A DNA stretch of 64,000 bases from M3007 sp964621185 (GCA_964621185.1 CAZULM010000020.1:1-64000), one strand, 5' to 3'. Shown: positions 49,242 to 58,589, counted from the first letter of the stretch. The notes: generated by a model from the letters alone, not told the origin. Numbers and translations are program-made.

Positions 49242-50531
49242 CTACCGGTTCATCCAATCCTCAATCTCCTCCACTTCCATCGGGATGTTTTTGAACAAAT
49301 CGATGTTCCCGTTTTCGGTGATGAGGATGTCGTTTTCAATGCGGATGCCTAGTTTTTCTTCCGGGATGTAAATGCCCGGCTCACAGGTGAACAGGTTCCC
49401 GGCTTCGAAGCTGTGGTAGCGGTACATGATGTCGTGCACATCCAGGCCGAGGTGGTGACTGGTGCCGTGCATGAAATATTTTTTGTAGGCGGGCCAGTCC
49501 TTTTCCTGTTTGGCGATGTCGTCTTTGGTTATCAGGCGTAGGCCCAGCAGCTCGCTTTCCATGATCTTGCCTACTTCTTTGTGGTATTCGATGAACACGG
49601 TGCCGGGCACCAGCATTTCACGGGCAGCTTTCAACACGCGCAGCACAGCGTTGTACACGTCCTTTTGGCGGGGTGAGAAGCGTCCGTTGACGGGGATGGA
49701 TCGGGTGAGGTCGGCGTTGTAGTTGGCGTACTCGGCGCCGAAATCCATGAGCAGCACGTCGCCGTCCTGGCATTGTTTGTTGTTCTCGATGTAGTGCAGC
49801 ACACAGGCGTTGGCGCCCGAGCCGATGATGGGTGTGTAGCCATGCCCGGTAGCGCGGTTGCGGATGAATTCGTGGATGATCTCGGCCTCAACTTCGTATT
49901 CCCAAACGCCGGGCTTGACAAATTGCAGTACCCGTTTGAAAGCTTTTTCCGTGATGTCGATGGCTGTCTGGCTGGCGTCGACTTCCCATTTGCTTTTCAC
50001 GGTTTGCAGGCGTTTCAGTATCGGCTGGGCGCGGTGGATGGTATGGGCAGGGTAGCGCTGCTGTATCTGGCGGGCATAGCGCAGGTCGCGGAATTCGACG
50101 GGCGACAGGAAGCGGTCGTTTTCATTGAGGTTCAGATAGATGCCTTCCGAGAGGATGATGAGCTCGTTGATCATCTGATCGGCTTCGTCGAGGAAATATA
50201 CTTTTTGGATGCCCGACGCTTCGCGGGCTTCTTCTTTGGTGTATTTATGCCCTTCCCACACGGCTAAGTGCTCGTTGGTACGGCGGATCACCAGCACTTC
50301 CTCGTGTTCCTCCCTGGGGCAACCGGGAAACAGCAGCAGCATGGTTTCTTCCTGGTCGATGCCGGAGAGGTACAGCAGGCCTGCATTTTGGCGGAAATTG
50401 TGGTATTGGTCGCCGGAGCGGGGCGCCTGGTCGTTGGAATTGAAAATGGCGACGGTGCCGGGTTTCATTTGGGCGGTGAAGCGTTTTCTGTTGTGTCGGT
50501 ACAGGTCGGGGCTCAGCGGCTGATATTTCAT
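49242..50531 (-). CDS. pepP: Xaa-Pro aminopeptidase (aminopeptidase P, M24B)
   Basis: The product has 429 residues. N-terminal AMP_N domain (about 5-135: RFTAQMKPGTVAIFNSND, DQYHNFRQNAGLLYLSG), then the pita-bread M24 domain with metal ligands in VLLMDFGAEYANYNADLTRS (two Asp), HGTSHHLGLDVHD (His), FTCEPGIYI (Glu) and IRIENDILIT (Glu). It removes N-terminal residues before proline. ATG 50531 is the domain-consistent start; the upstream frame to 50765 has no homology-like pattern and overlaps the divergent gcvH promoter. No signal peptide: cytoplasmic. Confidence 0.95.
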   Translation of the reverse strand: MKYQPLSPDLYRHNRKRFTAQMKPGTVAIFNSNDQAPRSGDQYHNFRQNAGLLYLSGIDQEETMLLLFPGCPREEHEEVLVIRRTNEHLAVWEGHKYTKEEAREASGIQKVYFLDEADQMINELIILSEGIYLNLNENDRFLSPVEFRDLRYARQIQQRYPAHTIHRAQPILKRLQTVKSKWEVDASQTAIDITEKAFKRVLQFVKPGVWEYEVEAEIIHEFIRNRATGHGYTPIIGSGANACVLHYIENNKQCQDGDVLLMDFGAEYANYNADLTRSIPVNGRFSPRQKDVYNAVLRVLKAAREMLVPGTVFIEYHKEVGKIMESELLGLRLITKDDIAKQEKDWPAYKKYFMHGTSHHLGLDVHDIMYRYHSFEAGNLFTCEPGIYIPEEKLGIRIENDILITENGNIDLFKNIPMEVEEIEDWMNR

Positions 50532-50703
50532 TGCGGACTGTTGAATGGTGGAAAAACTGATTTTGGGTAAAATTACGCTATTGGGCCGCCAAAGTAGGGC
50601 TGTTTCTGGTAAAATGCCAAAAAGTGAAAGATGAAACCAGGCAGCTTTCGACCAAACACTGCCCTTCAGCCAGCACCCGCACATTTTTTTCCCGATTAGG
50701 AGA

Positions 50704-50731
50704 TTGCCCCTGCCCAAAAATACTACTTTTG
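50704..50731 (+). promoter_or_regulatory. gcvH promoter
   Basis: TTG (50704-50706), 17 bp, TACTTTTG (50724-50731): the second is an exact TAnnTTTG match. It lies 74 bp upstream of the gcvH ATG. Confidence 0.6.
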
Positions 50732-50804
50732 CCCATCCATTAAACAAACATAACACTGTCCCCAATACTTCAACACTTATCTCTCATAACTCATCACTAA
50801 AAAT

Positions 50805-51194
50805 ATGTCCTTTCCAGCCAATTGCAAGTACACAGAAGACCACGAATGGGTGCGCGTCGAAAACGGTAATACCGCTTATGTCGGCATCACGGATTACGCC
50901 CAGGGCGAATTGGGCGAACTGGTGTACATCGAAGTAGAAACCGTTGGTGAAACCGTAGAAGCCGGCAAAGTTTTCGGCACGGTAGAAGCCGTAAAAACCA
51001 CCTCCGAACTCTTTATGCCCATCACCGGGAAAGTTCTGGAGTTCAACGATAAAGTCGGCGACAGCGGCGACCCCTCCTTAGTCAACAGCGACCCTTACGG
51101 CGACGGTTGGATCGTGAAAATCGAGATTTCCAACCTGGGCGACCTGAATGCGTTGATGGACGCTGACAAGTACAAGGCGCATGTAGGCGGGTAG
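50805..51194 (+). CDS. gcvH: Glycine cleavage system H protein
   Basis: The product has 129 residues, full length. The lipoylated Lys is in FGTVEAVKTTSELFMP; the flanking YVGITDYAQGELGELVYIE and NSDPYGDGWIVKIE are canonical. It shuttles the aminomethyl group between the P, T and L proteins. It stands alone with its own promoter and a strong terminator; the gcvT and gcvP genes are not in the window, as is common in Bacteroidetes. Confidence 0.97.
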   Translation: MSFPANCKYTEDHEWVRVENGNTAYVGITDYAQGELGELVYIEVETVGETVEAGKVFGTVEAVKTTSELFMPITGKVLEFNDKVGDSGDPSLVNSDPYGDGWIVKIEISNLGDLNALMDADKYKAHVGG

Positions 51195-51218
51195 AAGGCG
51201 GTTTTTTATTGATTTGGG

Positions 51219-51257
51219 CGAGCATAATGTCTGTTGGGGGGCGTTATGCTCGTTTTT
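51219..51257 (+). terminator. Intrinsic terminator after gcvH
   Basis: CGAGCATAA (51219-51227) pairs with TTATGCTCG (51244-51252) and is followed by TTTTTG. Classic stem plus U-tract, 24 bp after the gcvH stop. Confidence 0.85.
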
Positions 51258-51327
51258 GTTTAGGCCAGCGCCGCATCCGGCGAATGTCCCTAATATCGCT
51301 TACCTTTCAGTCGAATAAGCTTTAGAC

Positions 51328-52059
51328 ATGAAACACACGCTGTCTTCCCTTCCCTTATTATTGGCCATCATGCAGCTCCCCGCCCAACCCGCCATCCAAT
51401 GGCAAAAAACCGTTGGCGGCAGCGATTCAGAAAGAGCCTGCGCAATCGCCCAAACAAGGGATGAAGGATATATCACTTGCGGGTACACTATTTCCAACGA
51501 CGGAGATATAATGAGCAACAACGGCCTAATAGATTTTTTGGTCGTAAAGTTCGACAAGACTGGGGGCGTGGAGTGGGAAAATGTTTTTGGTGGCAGTTAC
51601 AACGACTGGGGATACGATGTAAAGCAAACCCCTGATGACGGTTATATCCTGACCGGGTTTACCCTGTCTGACGATGGGGATGTCACAGGGTTTCATGGTT
51701 ACATCGATGCCTGGGTCGTCAAGCTTGACAGCGATGGGAATTTAGAATGGCAAAAGGCCATTGGCGGCAGCGGCTGGGACGAATTGTGGTCTGTCAACTT
51801 GACCAACGATGGAGGTTACATCCTGGCGGGCCGCACCAATTCCCCCGATGGCGATGTTGGCGGCACTTATGGTGGCACGCCCGACCTATGGCTGGTAAAA
51901 TTGGGCCAAAGCGGCAATATGCAGGGCAGGGAAGTGCTGCGCCAGGCTATAGGCGATACGGCCGAACTATATGTTTCCAGGTTGAACAAAGGGCTTTACT
52001 TCGTCCTGGCACGATGTAGCGATGGGACGATGGCAACCGGGAGGTTTGTGAAGGAGTAA
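51328..52059 (+). CDS. Secreted repeat protein with truncated T9SS domain
   Basis: The product has 243 residues. Signal peptide MKHTLSSLPLLLAIMQLPAQ. Three beta-propeller-like repeats of about 58 residues follow (WQKTVGGSDSERACAIAQTR, WENVFGGSYNDWGYDVKQTP, WQKAIGGSGWDELWSVNLTN, each with GYI..G.T.S.DGDV). After the third, VKLGQSGN runs straight into MQGREVLRQAIGDTAELYVS, the second half of a T9SS sorting domain. Propellers of this kind normally have six to eight blades and a complete NPxxG sorting start, so several repeats and the start of the sorting domain have probably been deleted in frame. It may no longer be secreted properly. Confidence 0.75.
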   Translation: MKHTLSSLPLLLAIMQLPAQPAIQWQKTVGGSDSERACAIAQTRDEGYITCGYTISNDGDIMSNNGLIDFLVVKFDKTGGVEWENVFGGSYNDWGYDVKQTPDDGYILTGFTLSDDGDVTGFHGYIDAWVVKLDSDGNLEWQKAIGGSGWDELWSVNLTNDGGYILAGRTNSPDGDVGGTYGGTPDLWLVKLGQSGNMQGREVLRQAIGDTAELYVSRLNKGLYFVLARCSDGTMATGRFVKE

Positions 52060-52236
52060 TGTGCCGCGAGGTAAAACGCAGCGCGGCATATCAAGTGGAA
52101 TTATCAGGGAATAGTGTTATAAAAAGTCTGTAAGCTGGCGCCGTAGATTTGTGGCATTGGTTGCTTCCTTAGGAACCATCTAACCCAAGGGTACAGGAAG
52201 CGTGTGGCGGGTGTGCGCAATTGCATGGGTTCATTA

Positions 52237-52345
52237 ATTATACCTCGCGCCGCTTGGTTTTGTGCATGCCGATCTTTGTAATCAATTGAAGATCAGTTGA
52301 ATCAATCATACTTAATCACAAAAATCAGGCGAATCATAGTATATT
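52237..52345. repeat. Dispersed intergenic repeat R1, copy d (reverse orientation)
   Basis: Reverse complement of copies b and c: begins TATACCTCGCGCCGCTTGG and ends AAATCAGGCGAATCATAGT. It ends seven bases before the ATG of the HTH gene, so the gene's 5' leader is made of this repeat, as for murI. Confidence 0.85.
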
Positions 52346-52351
52346 CCACAA

Positions 52352-53344
52352 ATGCCCAAAAAAATGGAGAAAACCTTCCACGATTTGCTGTTAACCGAGA
52401 TCCGGGGCCTGGTGCCGGAAGAAGTCAATATGGTAGCGGTATTGATGCAGCTGCTTGGGGCAAGCAAGTCCAACATCTATAAAAAACTGAAAGGGAAAGT
52501 TGCCTTTTCCGCCGACGAAACCCTGACGATCGCGCGGCACTTTGGCATTTCGCTCGACCGCTTCGCATACGCAGCGAATGGCGACTATCACAAGGTTTCT
52601 TTGGACTACTCCATTACGCAGCACCAGGCTGGCACGCCTGCCACCTTTGTCCGCAAATTGCGGCACGACCTTGAGCGCATCCTGCAATTGCCCCAGCCCA
52701 GTATCCTGTACGCCACCAACGAAGTGCCCATCTTTCATTCGCTGACCTGCCCTAACCTGTTGGCGTTCAAGCTCTACGTGTGGTCGCGCAGCAATTGGCA
52801 GATACCGGGAATGATGCACCATCCGTTCGACCCGGAAGCGTTTTACCGGCAATGGCCTGAAGTGGAATCGGAACGCAAAACAATCCTTTCCCTTAATCAA
52901 CAGGTGCCCACGAAAGAATACTGGCCCAGGTTGGTGCTGAGCAACATCCTCAACCAGATACAGTATTATACCAAAGCCAAGCTTTTTCAAGACCCGCAAA
53001 CGCCTGTACTCTTGCACGAGGAACTTGGCCAGATGCTGGATATTTGCGAAAATCAGGCCATGACCGGCACCAAAAACGCGTTCGACCCCAGCGCCCCTGT
53101 GGCCAGCTACGAGCTATACCTCAATGAGATCGCCTATACCAACAACGTGGTGCTGATACAAAGCCAGGAACAACCTGCGGCGGTCTATATCACAGTGGAC
53201 AACCCCAATTTCCTGCGGTCCACCGACCCTGTGTTCTGCCAGCGCATGCGCCAGTGGATCGGCCAAATAGAAATATGTTCCTTCCCGACCAGCGCCGAGC
53301 AGCATCGGATGTCACTGTTCGGTGATTTGCGGGCGGCACTGTGA
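52352..53344 (+). CDS. HTH-domain protein (BetR-like DNA-binding N-terminus), unknown regulator
   Basis: The product has 330 residues. The N-terminus (LMQLLGASKSNIYKKLKGKV and TLTIARHFGISLDRFAY) is a helix-turn-helix of the lambda-repressor/BetR sort. The remaining 240 residues have no recognised enzymatic motif; they are mixed alpha/beta (FVRKLRHDLERILQL, ILYATNEVPIFHSL, YELYLNEIAYTNNVVL) and probably form a ligand- or partner-binding domain. This layout is frequent in Bacteroidetes orphan regulators. ATG 52352 starts seven bases after repeat R1; MEK four codons later is an alternative. Neighbours give no hint of the target. Confidence 0.65.
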   Translation: MPKKMEKTFHDLLLTEIRGLVPEEVNMVAVLMQLLGASKSNIYKKLKGKVAFSADETLTIARHFGISLDRFAYAANGDYHKVSLDYSITQHQAGTPATFVRKLRHDLERILQLPQPSILYATNEVPIFHSLTCPNLLAFKLYVWSRSNWQIPGMMHHPFDPEAFYRQWPEVESERKTILSLNQQVPTKEYWPRLVLSNILNQIQYYTKAKLFQDPQTPVLLHEELGQMLDICENQAMTGTKNAFDPSAPVASYELYLNEIAYTNNVVLIQSQEQPAAVYITVDNPNFLRSTDPVFCQRMRQWIGQIEICSFPTSAEQHRMSLFGDLRAAL

Positions 53345-53391
53345 AGCAATGCGCAAGCGCGCCAGGCCTCGGAGGCCCAACATTTGTTGCC

Positions 53392-54126
53392 TCAATTCCG
53401 AATAATCCGCATCGGCCTTCCGCCGCCGCCCATTTCCTTCATCCGCTCGGCCATCATTTTCTGGAATTCGGCATCCGTGGTTTTTTCGCCTTTTTTCGGC
53501 GCCGCAATGTCGTTTTTCTTCACTTTTTTGAACTCTATCTTTTTCGCGGAAATCACGATTTCGCCCGAATTGATGTCGATTTCGAGGATGGTTCCAGGCA
53601 GTTGACCGTAGGCTGCCGGCCCGGTGGGCAACGGCAGGGAAGTGGCAAACCAGGCAGTTATCTCCTGCTTTCGCACAGTATCGCTTGTAACCGCGCTCAT
53701 ACAATCATAGCCGAGAATGTTTTTCACCTCACCCGTCACCTTCCAGTTGCGGGCTGCCAGCGTATCTTCAATCAGGTATTCCTTGCGCATAAATTCGCGA
53801 AAATCGGCCTTGCGCTTGGTTTCAAAATTGCGGTAATAGACCGCCTCGGGGCGCTGCATCCTGATCGTGACCTGTTGCCCCTCGCCCCCCTCGTCCTCGT
53901 CTTCCTCTTCCACGTTGCGGTACAGGCTTTCGTTGTCCTTAAAAAGCAACTCGTTTTGGTGTACGCGGAACTCTGGTATCATGGCCTTCATATCGGCAGC
54001 ATCCGGTGGCAGCATCCGGTGCACGTTTACTTTTTCTTCAAAAAGAATGACGCCTTCATTTTTTTGGGCGCTAGCAATACCCATAAAAAGCAGGCTGAGC
54101 AGGCAAATGGACAAGAATTGTTTCAT
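53392..54126 (-). CDS. GLPGLI family secreted protein
   Basis: The product has 244 residues. Signal peptide MKQFLSICLLSLLFMGIASA. The family motif appears as AAYGQLPGTILEIDI near residue 180, preceded by ITAWFATSLPLPTGP, and NILGYDCMSAV; together these are the conserved core of GLPGLI proteins, whose role is unknown but which are often near transporters or metal-linked receptors. It has an acidic insert (EEEDEDEGGEG) and a basic, Met/Gly-rich tail. Divergent from the histidine kinase gene at 54280. Confidence 0.83.
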   Translation of the reverse strand: MKQFLSICLLSLLFMGIASAQKNEGVILFEEKVNVHRMLPPDAADMKAMIPEFRVHQNELLFKDNESLYRNVEEEDEDEGGEGQQVTIRMQRPEAVYYRNFETKRKADFREFMRKEYLIEDTLAARNWKVTGEVKNILGYDCMSAVTSDTVRKQEITAWFATSLPLPTGPAAYGQLPGTILEIDINSGEIVISAKKIEFKKVKKNDIAAPKKGEKTTDAEFQKMMAERMKEMGGGGRPMRIIRN

Positions 54127-54279
54127 GCGTTATTTTTTCAGTGAAATAGATGTAGCAAAGGTAAATTTCAAGCGCTTTTTGCGGTTGTTAACCGACCTAT
54201 ATTAAAGGTTAATTAAGGTTAATCGATAAAAAACATCGGAAAGGAAGCCGCTACATTTGTTGTGTCACAAAAAAATTCT

Positions 54280-55818
54280 ATGACTCAGACTGCTGCCATA
54301 TTTAAAAATCCCGATCGCCTGCTTTGGCTGATCGTTGCTTGTTTGTTGTTGCTAGGTCTCTCCCAGGTTCTCTGGCTCGGCAGGGTGTGGGACAATCAAA
54401 AACAGAACCTGCACCAGGTAACCAACTACATTTTTCAAACAACCGTATTATCCCTTCAAGACTCCTTGATCAGTAGAAGTATGGGGCAGAAAGGCTTTCC
54501 GATGAATGGAGCCTTATCGAAAGCGCCTGCCGCTTTTTTTGGCCGGCCTGTTTTACCCGGATACGAGCCGGAACTACGGTCTAAAGCCAGGTTCAGGGTC
54601 AGCCAAACCATAAATGAAGACCTGGTAGGGACACCCCTTTGGGAAGATCGGCAACACATTAAGCTGATACTTTCGAGCACCGATAGTCAGGAGATAGCCA
54701 TGCGGCACGGCCTCGGACGGATTTTCCTTAATATAAAAGTAGATTCTTTGCCGGATGGTCAAAATGACTTCACTTTCGACATCAAAACGGATACAATTGC
54801 CCCGGAAGAATTAATACAAAGTTTTACCGCAGCGCTGGGCAAGGCGGGGCTGCCCACTTCCTTTGAATTGTTGTCGGGGCGGTCCCCTGCTGAATTTATC
54901 AACCAGATAGCTGGAATAACGACGAAACCTGTCGTCTCTGGAATATTAACACACCGGTTTTACGCAGCAAAATTCAATAACTATCATGGGTTTCTGATCC
55001 GAAAGACCTTGATCTACGGCCTGTTTTCGCTTTTCCTCATTTCCATTACCAGTCTTGCTTTTTGGTTGATATTCAACACATTAAAACAACAACAAAAAAT
55101 AGCCCGGCAAAAAAACGAGTTCGTCAGCAATGTCACCCACGAACTGAAAACCCCCTTGACCACCGTGGGCGTGGCGCTGGAAGCCCTCGACGATTTTGAA
55201 GTACTGCAAAACCCGGAAAAGGCAAAAGAATACCTGCATATTTCAAAATTGGAACTGAACAGGCTCAACTTGCTGGTCGATAAGGTGCTGCGCGTTTCTA
55301 TGTTCGAACACCAGGCGCTGCAATTGAAGCCTGAAATGCTGAACCTGGTGGATACAGCCCGGCAAGTAATCCACGCCATGACTTTGCAGGCAAAAAGTGC
55401 GGGCGCTGCCATTCACTTCAAGGCAAATAGCAGCCCTTGCATGGTATGTTGCGATCAGCTTCACCTGAACGGGGTGGTGTACAACCTCCTGGACAATGCC
55501 TTGAAATATCGACGCGAAACACCCGAAATAGAGGTTTCCATTGGAAACACCCTGCGGGAAGGCATCGCGTTTTTCAGCCTGTCTGTCCGCGACAACGGCA
55601 TTGGAATCTCCGCAGAACACCAAAGCCAGATTTTTGAAAAATTCTTCCGCGTACCTGCGGGCGACACCCACAACGTGAAAGGGCATGGACTCGGTTTGAG
55701 CTATGTTGCCCATGTGGTAAGAGAGCATGGGGGCAGCATCCGGGTCGAAAGTGTGCCTGGAACAGGAAGTTGTTTTATCGTGGAAATTCCCGCTGCAACA
55801 CCTCCGCCAACTGCCTGA
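54280..55818 (+). CDS. Membrane sensor histidine kinase, no adjacent regulator
   Basis: The product has 512 residues. TM1 LLWLIVACLLLLGLSQVLWL (about 14-33), a periplasmic sensor of about 220 residues, TM2 LIYGLFSLFLISITSLAFWL (about 247-267), HisKA with phospho-acceptor His in FVSNVTHELKTPLTT, and HATPase_c with N box VYNLLDNALKYR, G1 DNGIGIS and G2 GHGLGLSYV. A perfect -7 box TACATTTG (54252-54259) lies so close to the GTG at 54262 that the ATG at 54280 must be the start. Two AGGTTAAT direct repeats lie just upstream, near 54204-54221. The 3' end overlaps the convergent aminotransferase gene by 44 bp. It may pair with the orphan OmpR-type regulator at 20946. Confidence 0.92.
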   Translation: MTQTAAIFKNPDRLLWLIVACLLLLGLSQVLWLGRVWDNQKQNLHQVTNYIFQTTVLSLQDSLISRSMGQKGFPMNGALSKAPAAFFGRPVLPGYEPELRSKARFRVSQTINEDLVGTPLWEDRQHIKLILSSTDSQEIAMRHGLGRIFLNIKVDSLPDGQNDFTFDIKTDTIAPEELIQSFTAALGKAGLPTSFELLSGRSPAEFINQIAGITTKPVVSGILTHRFYAAKFNNYHGFLIRKTLIYGLFSLFLISITSLAFWLIFNTLKQQQKIARQKNEFVSNVTHELKTPLTTVGVALEALDDFEVLQNPEKAKEYLHISKLELNRLNLLVDKVLRVSMFEHQALQLKPEMLNLVDTARQVIHAMTLQAKSAGAAIHFKANSSPCMVCCDQLHLNGVVYNLLDNALKYRRETPEIEVSIGNTLREGIAFFSLSVRDNGIGISAEHQSQIFEKFFRVPAGDTHNVKGHGLGLSYVAHVVREHGGSIRVESVPGTGSCFIVEIPAATPPPTA

Positions 55819-56953
55819 TTTCATCCGCGGTGTTGTAATAATGCGGGGAGACACGCAAAGCCCAATCCACCCCTTTTCTGGAAAAATCAATTTGGGCAGA
55901 ACCCACATTGGTGATGCGGCAATTGATGTTGTGCTGGCCCAGTTTTTTCAAAATAGTGCCTGCATCCCAATGACTTGCCTGCACCGTTACAATGCCGCAC
56001 AGTTGTGTGCCCTGGTCGAGCAACTGCACGCCGGGCAACTGGCTCAGCAGCACCCTGGCTAAGGTGGCGAGGTTCTGTACCTCCTGCTCGATCCACCCCA
56101 AATCCAGTTCCAGTGCATATTCTGTCGCCACCTTGCTGCCCAGCATCAAGGCTGGCGGCATTTCCCAGTACTCAAAACGACGGGCGCCCGCAGCAGTCTG
56201 GTAGGTATCGGGGCCCGTCCAGTCGGCGCTGCGCATATCCGGCGCCAACATTTCAATGCCGCTGTCGAGCGCCTTGTCGGAGGCAAACAAAAAACCTGCC
56301 CCGCGCGGGCCGCGCATGTACTTGCGCATGGTGGCAGAGAGGAAATCGCAACCGATCGCGCGCACATCCAGCGGCATTTGGCCTGCCGACTGGCAGGCAT
56401 CTACCAAATACAGCGTTTCCGTATCCTTACAAAGCCGCCCGATAGCCTCCACGGGTTGCACCAGCCCGCTGTTGGTCGGTACGTGGGTCACGGCAGCAAG
56501 CCTGGGCTGGTGTTTTTTCAGCAATTTTTCAAAATCCGCTACATCCACACCGCCGCTTGCCGTGTCGCGCGCGCGGAGCAATTGTACGCCAAAGCGCTTT
56601 TGCAGCGCCAAAAAAGCGATCTGGTTGGACACATAATCGTTGTCGGTGGTCAGGATCGTGTCGCCAGCTTTCCAGGGTATGGCGCTCAGCGCCCTTGCGT
56701 AAGCATCGGTAGCGCTGGCAGAAAAGGCAATATTTTCTGGCTTTGCCTGCAGCATTTGCGCCAGGGCGCTGTAAAATCCGTTGATTTCTGCGGCCATCAG
56801 GTCGGCAGCTTCGTAGCCGCCGATATTCGCTTCCAGTTCGAGGTACTGCTGCATCACTTGCAACACAGGCGTGGGCGGCAGGCTGGCGCCGGCGTTGTTC
56901 AGGTGCTTGCGTTTGGCGCAGCCGGGGGTGTCGTCGCGAAGTTCTTGAAGCAT
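55775..56953 (-). CDS. Class V aminotransferase (cysteine-desulfurase-like fold)
   Basis: The product has 392 residues. PLP-binding landmarks: FSASATDAYARALSAIPW, AVTHVPTNSGLVQPVEAIG, LVDACQSAGQMPLDV (PLP Asp/His region), and Schiff-base Lys in SATMRKYMRGPRGAGFLF. The N-terminus HLNNAGASLPPTPVL is standard for the family. It could be a selenocysteine lyase/cysteine desulfurase-like or isopenicillin-epimerase-like enzyme; the exact reaction is unclear. No partner scaffold (SufE/SufU) is near. Its last 44 bp overlap the end of the histidine kinase gene on the other strand. Confidence 0.85.
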   Translation of the reverse strand: MLQELRDDTPGCAKRKHLNNAGASLPPTPVLQVMQQYLELEANIGGYEAADLMAAEINGFYSALAQMLQAKPENIAFSASATDAYARALSAIPWKAGDTILTTDNDYVSNQIAFLALQKRFGVQLLRARDTASGGVDVADFEKLLKKHQPRLAAVTHVPTNSGLVQPVEAIGRLCKDTETLYLVDACQSAGQMPLDVRAIGCDFLSATMRKYMRGPRGAGFLFASDKALDSGIEMLAPDMRSADWTGPDTYQTAAGARRFEYWEMPPALMLGSKVATEYALELDLGWIEQEVQNLATLARVLLSQLPGVQLLDQGTQLCGIVTVQASHWDAGTILKKLGQHNINCRITNVGSAQIDFSRKGVDWALRVSPHYYNTADEIRQLAEVLQREFPR

Positions 56954-57137
56954 TTTTTTTAATTTGATAATTAGGGAATTGGATAGTTTGATAATGATGC
57001 CGGCCTGGAGCCTGGCAATTGTTCATTATCTGGCCAAAAGTATGCAAAGTTGAAACTTCTCAGCGCTCAAAGCTGCAAAAATGCGACTACTGGGTAGTAT
57101 ATTTGTAGTATCGTTTCGCTCAATAAATGAACCCAAA

Positions 57138-57352
57138 ATGAAGCTTTACAGGACTTTCTACTTGCCTATCGCTATCTCCTTTTTTTGCGCATCCGTGCTC
57201 TTCGGTCAGCATATTAGTCGCCAATTTGCGGATAGAAGGATGATTGGCTTACAACTTGGGGCCTTCAACTTTACTATAACATAGGAAAGCCTTGGAGTTC
57301 GCATTCGTATGGGCACCCTAGTTTGGGGCTGAACTGGTTTTTATTGGATTGA
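57138..57352 (+). pseudogene. Remnant of a secreted-protein gene (frameshifted)
   Basis: ATG 57138 opens a signal peptide (MKLYRTFYLPIAISFFCASV, then LFGQ) and about 25 further residues, with a stop at 57282-57284. In another frame the sequence QLYYNIGKPWSSHSYGHPSL continues from about 57270 to a stop at 57350-57352. The two join naturally with one shift, and even then the protein is too short for the outer-membrane barrel it resembles. Regarded as a decayed fragment. Confidence 0.5.
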
Positions 57353-57538
57353 TTATTTATGAATGGCCAGTTTTCTGCGTAATATCTGGTTTTTTTATTT
57401 CTTATTTCCCTAATATACAATCCTTCCTGAATGCCTGATGGCAGAATAACAAGGTCGGTAGTGTTTTGAACCGTTTGTTGACGAAAATTGGTGTTAAGAA
57501 AAAAATAAACAAAAATTTAATTATTTAAAACTTATTGT
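57353..57538. other. AT-rich intergenic region upstream of R-M genes
   Basis: No gene is seen. Base composition becomes AT-rich from about 57480, marking the left side of the R-M block. Confidence 0.4.
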
Positions 57539-57570
57539 TTTGAGATTGCACTCAAACTTCGTTATATTTG
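57539..57570 (+). promoter_or_regulatory. Promoter of the restriction-modification genes
   Basis: TTTG (57539-57542), 20 bp, TATATTTG (57563-57570): both elements are exact consensus with ideal spacing. Transcription would start near 57577, which rules out the longer upstream start at 57540 for the methyltransferase. Confidence 0.75.
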
Positions 57571-57605
57571 CACACTATTTCCCCAATTGCATTATTTTTG
57601 ATAGC

Positions 57606-58589
57606 ATGAAAAGAACAATGACAAGAAATAAAGAGCTACCAACTTTTTTTGGAGAAGTCCAACTAAAAGGTATGAGAACCGAAGCGGATTTTGAAAACAA
57701 TACAAAGCCAATAATTTTCTATCAGCATCCAAACGGACAAATTTGGCAAGGTGACAGTATTGAGTGGTTGAAATCGCTCCCTGACGCAAGCGTGGATTTA
57801 GTTTTTGCTGACCCCCCTTACAATATCAAGAAAGCAGATTGGGACTCATTTGAAAGTCAGGAGGAATATATTAGATTTTCAATGAAATGGATTGAGCAGG
57901 CAGCGAGGGTGCTTAAACCAACCGGGACACTTTTTATTTGTGGCTTTTCTGAAATTCTTGCAGACCTAAAACATCCAGCTTCACGGCTTTTTAATTCTTG
58001 TCGTTGGATTGTTTGGCATTACAAAAACAAGGCAAATCTTGGCAAAGATTGGGGCAGAAGCCACGAAAGTATTTTGCATTTTAGAAAGACAAAGAAATTT
58101 GCCTTTAACATTGATGAAATTCGTATTCCGTATGGAGAACATACATTAAAATATCCAAGCCACCCACAAGCAGAAACAAGTCAGTACGGTAAGAATGGGA
58201 AAAACGGAAGCCATATTTGGGAACCAAATCCACTCGGAGCAAAACCAAAAGATGTTTTGGAAATTCCACAAGATATTATCGAAGTGCCGACAACGTGCAA
58301 TGGAATGCACGAAAAAACGCCACACCCCACCCAAAAACCGGAAGAGCTCTTAAGAAAGTTAATTTTAGCATCCTCTAATTTAGGTGATACTATTATTGAT
58401 CCGTTTTGTGGCTCTGGAACAACGCCCGTTTGCGCCGAACAGCTCAAACGGAAGTGGATGTCTTGTGACCTTTCACCAGAATATTTGAATTGGACTGTAA
58501 ATCGCATTGAGCTTGTAGAAGATTGGAGCATTGAAAAATGGATTAAATATGATTTTGACAACCAACAAAGAAGAAACTCAATCAGATGA
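57606..58589 (+). CDS. Type II DNA methyltransferase (N4/N6, beta class)
   Basis: The product has 327 residues. Catalytic motif IV VFADPPYNIKKADW precedes the AdoMet-binding motif I IDPFCGSGTTPVCAEQL, the beta-class order. MHEKTPHPTQKPEELLRKL is the usual HPTQKP motif. It would methylate adenine or cytosine-N4 in the recognition site of the endonuclease encoded next, with which it overlaps by four bases (ATGA). Codon use is AT-rich compared with the flanking genes, which suggests transfer from another genome. ATG 57606 fits the predicted transcription start. The target site cannot be read from sequence. Confidence 0.93.
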   Translation: MKRTMTRNKELPTFFGEVQLKGMRTEADFENNTKPIIFYQHPNGQIWQGDSIEWLKSLPDASVDLVFADPPYNIKKADWDSFESQEEYIRFSMKWIEQAARVLKPTGTLFICGFSEILADLKHPASRLFNSCRWIVWHYKNKANLGKDWGRSHESILHFRKTKKFAFNIDEIRIPYGEHTLKYPSHPQAETSQYGKNGKNGSHIWEPNPLGAKPKDVLEIPQDIIEVPTTCNGMHEKTPHPTQKPEELLRKLILASSNLGDTIIDPFCGSGTTPVCAEQLKRKWMSCDLSPEYLNWTVNRIELVEDWSIEKWIKYDFDNQQRRNSIR

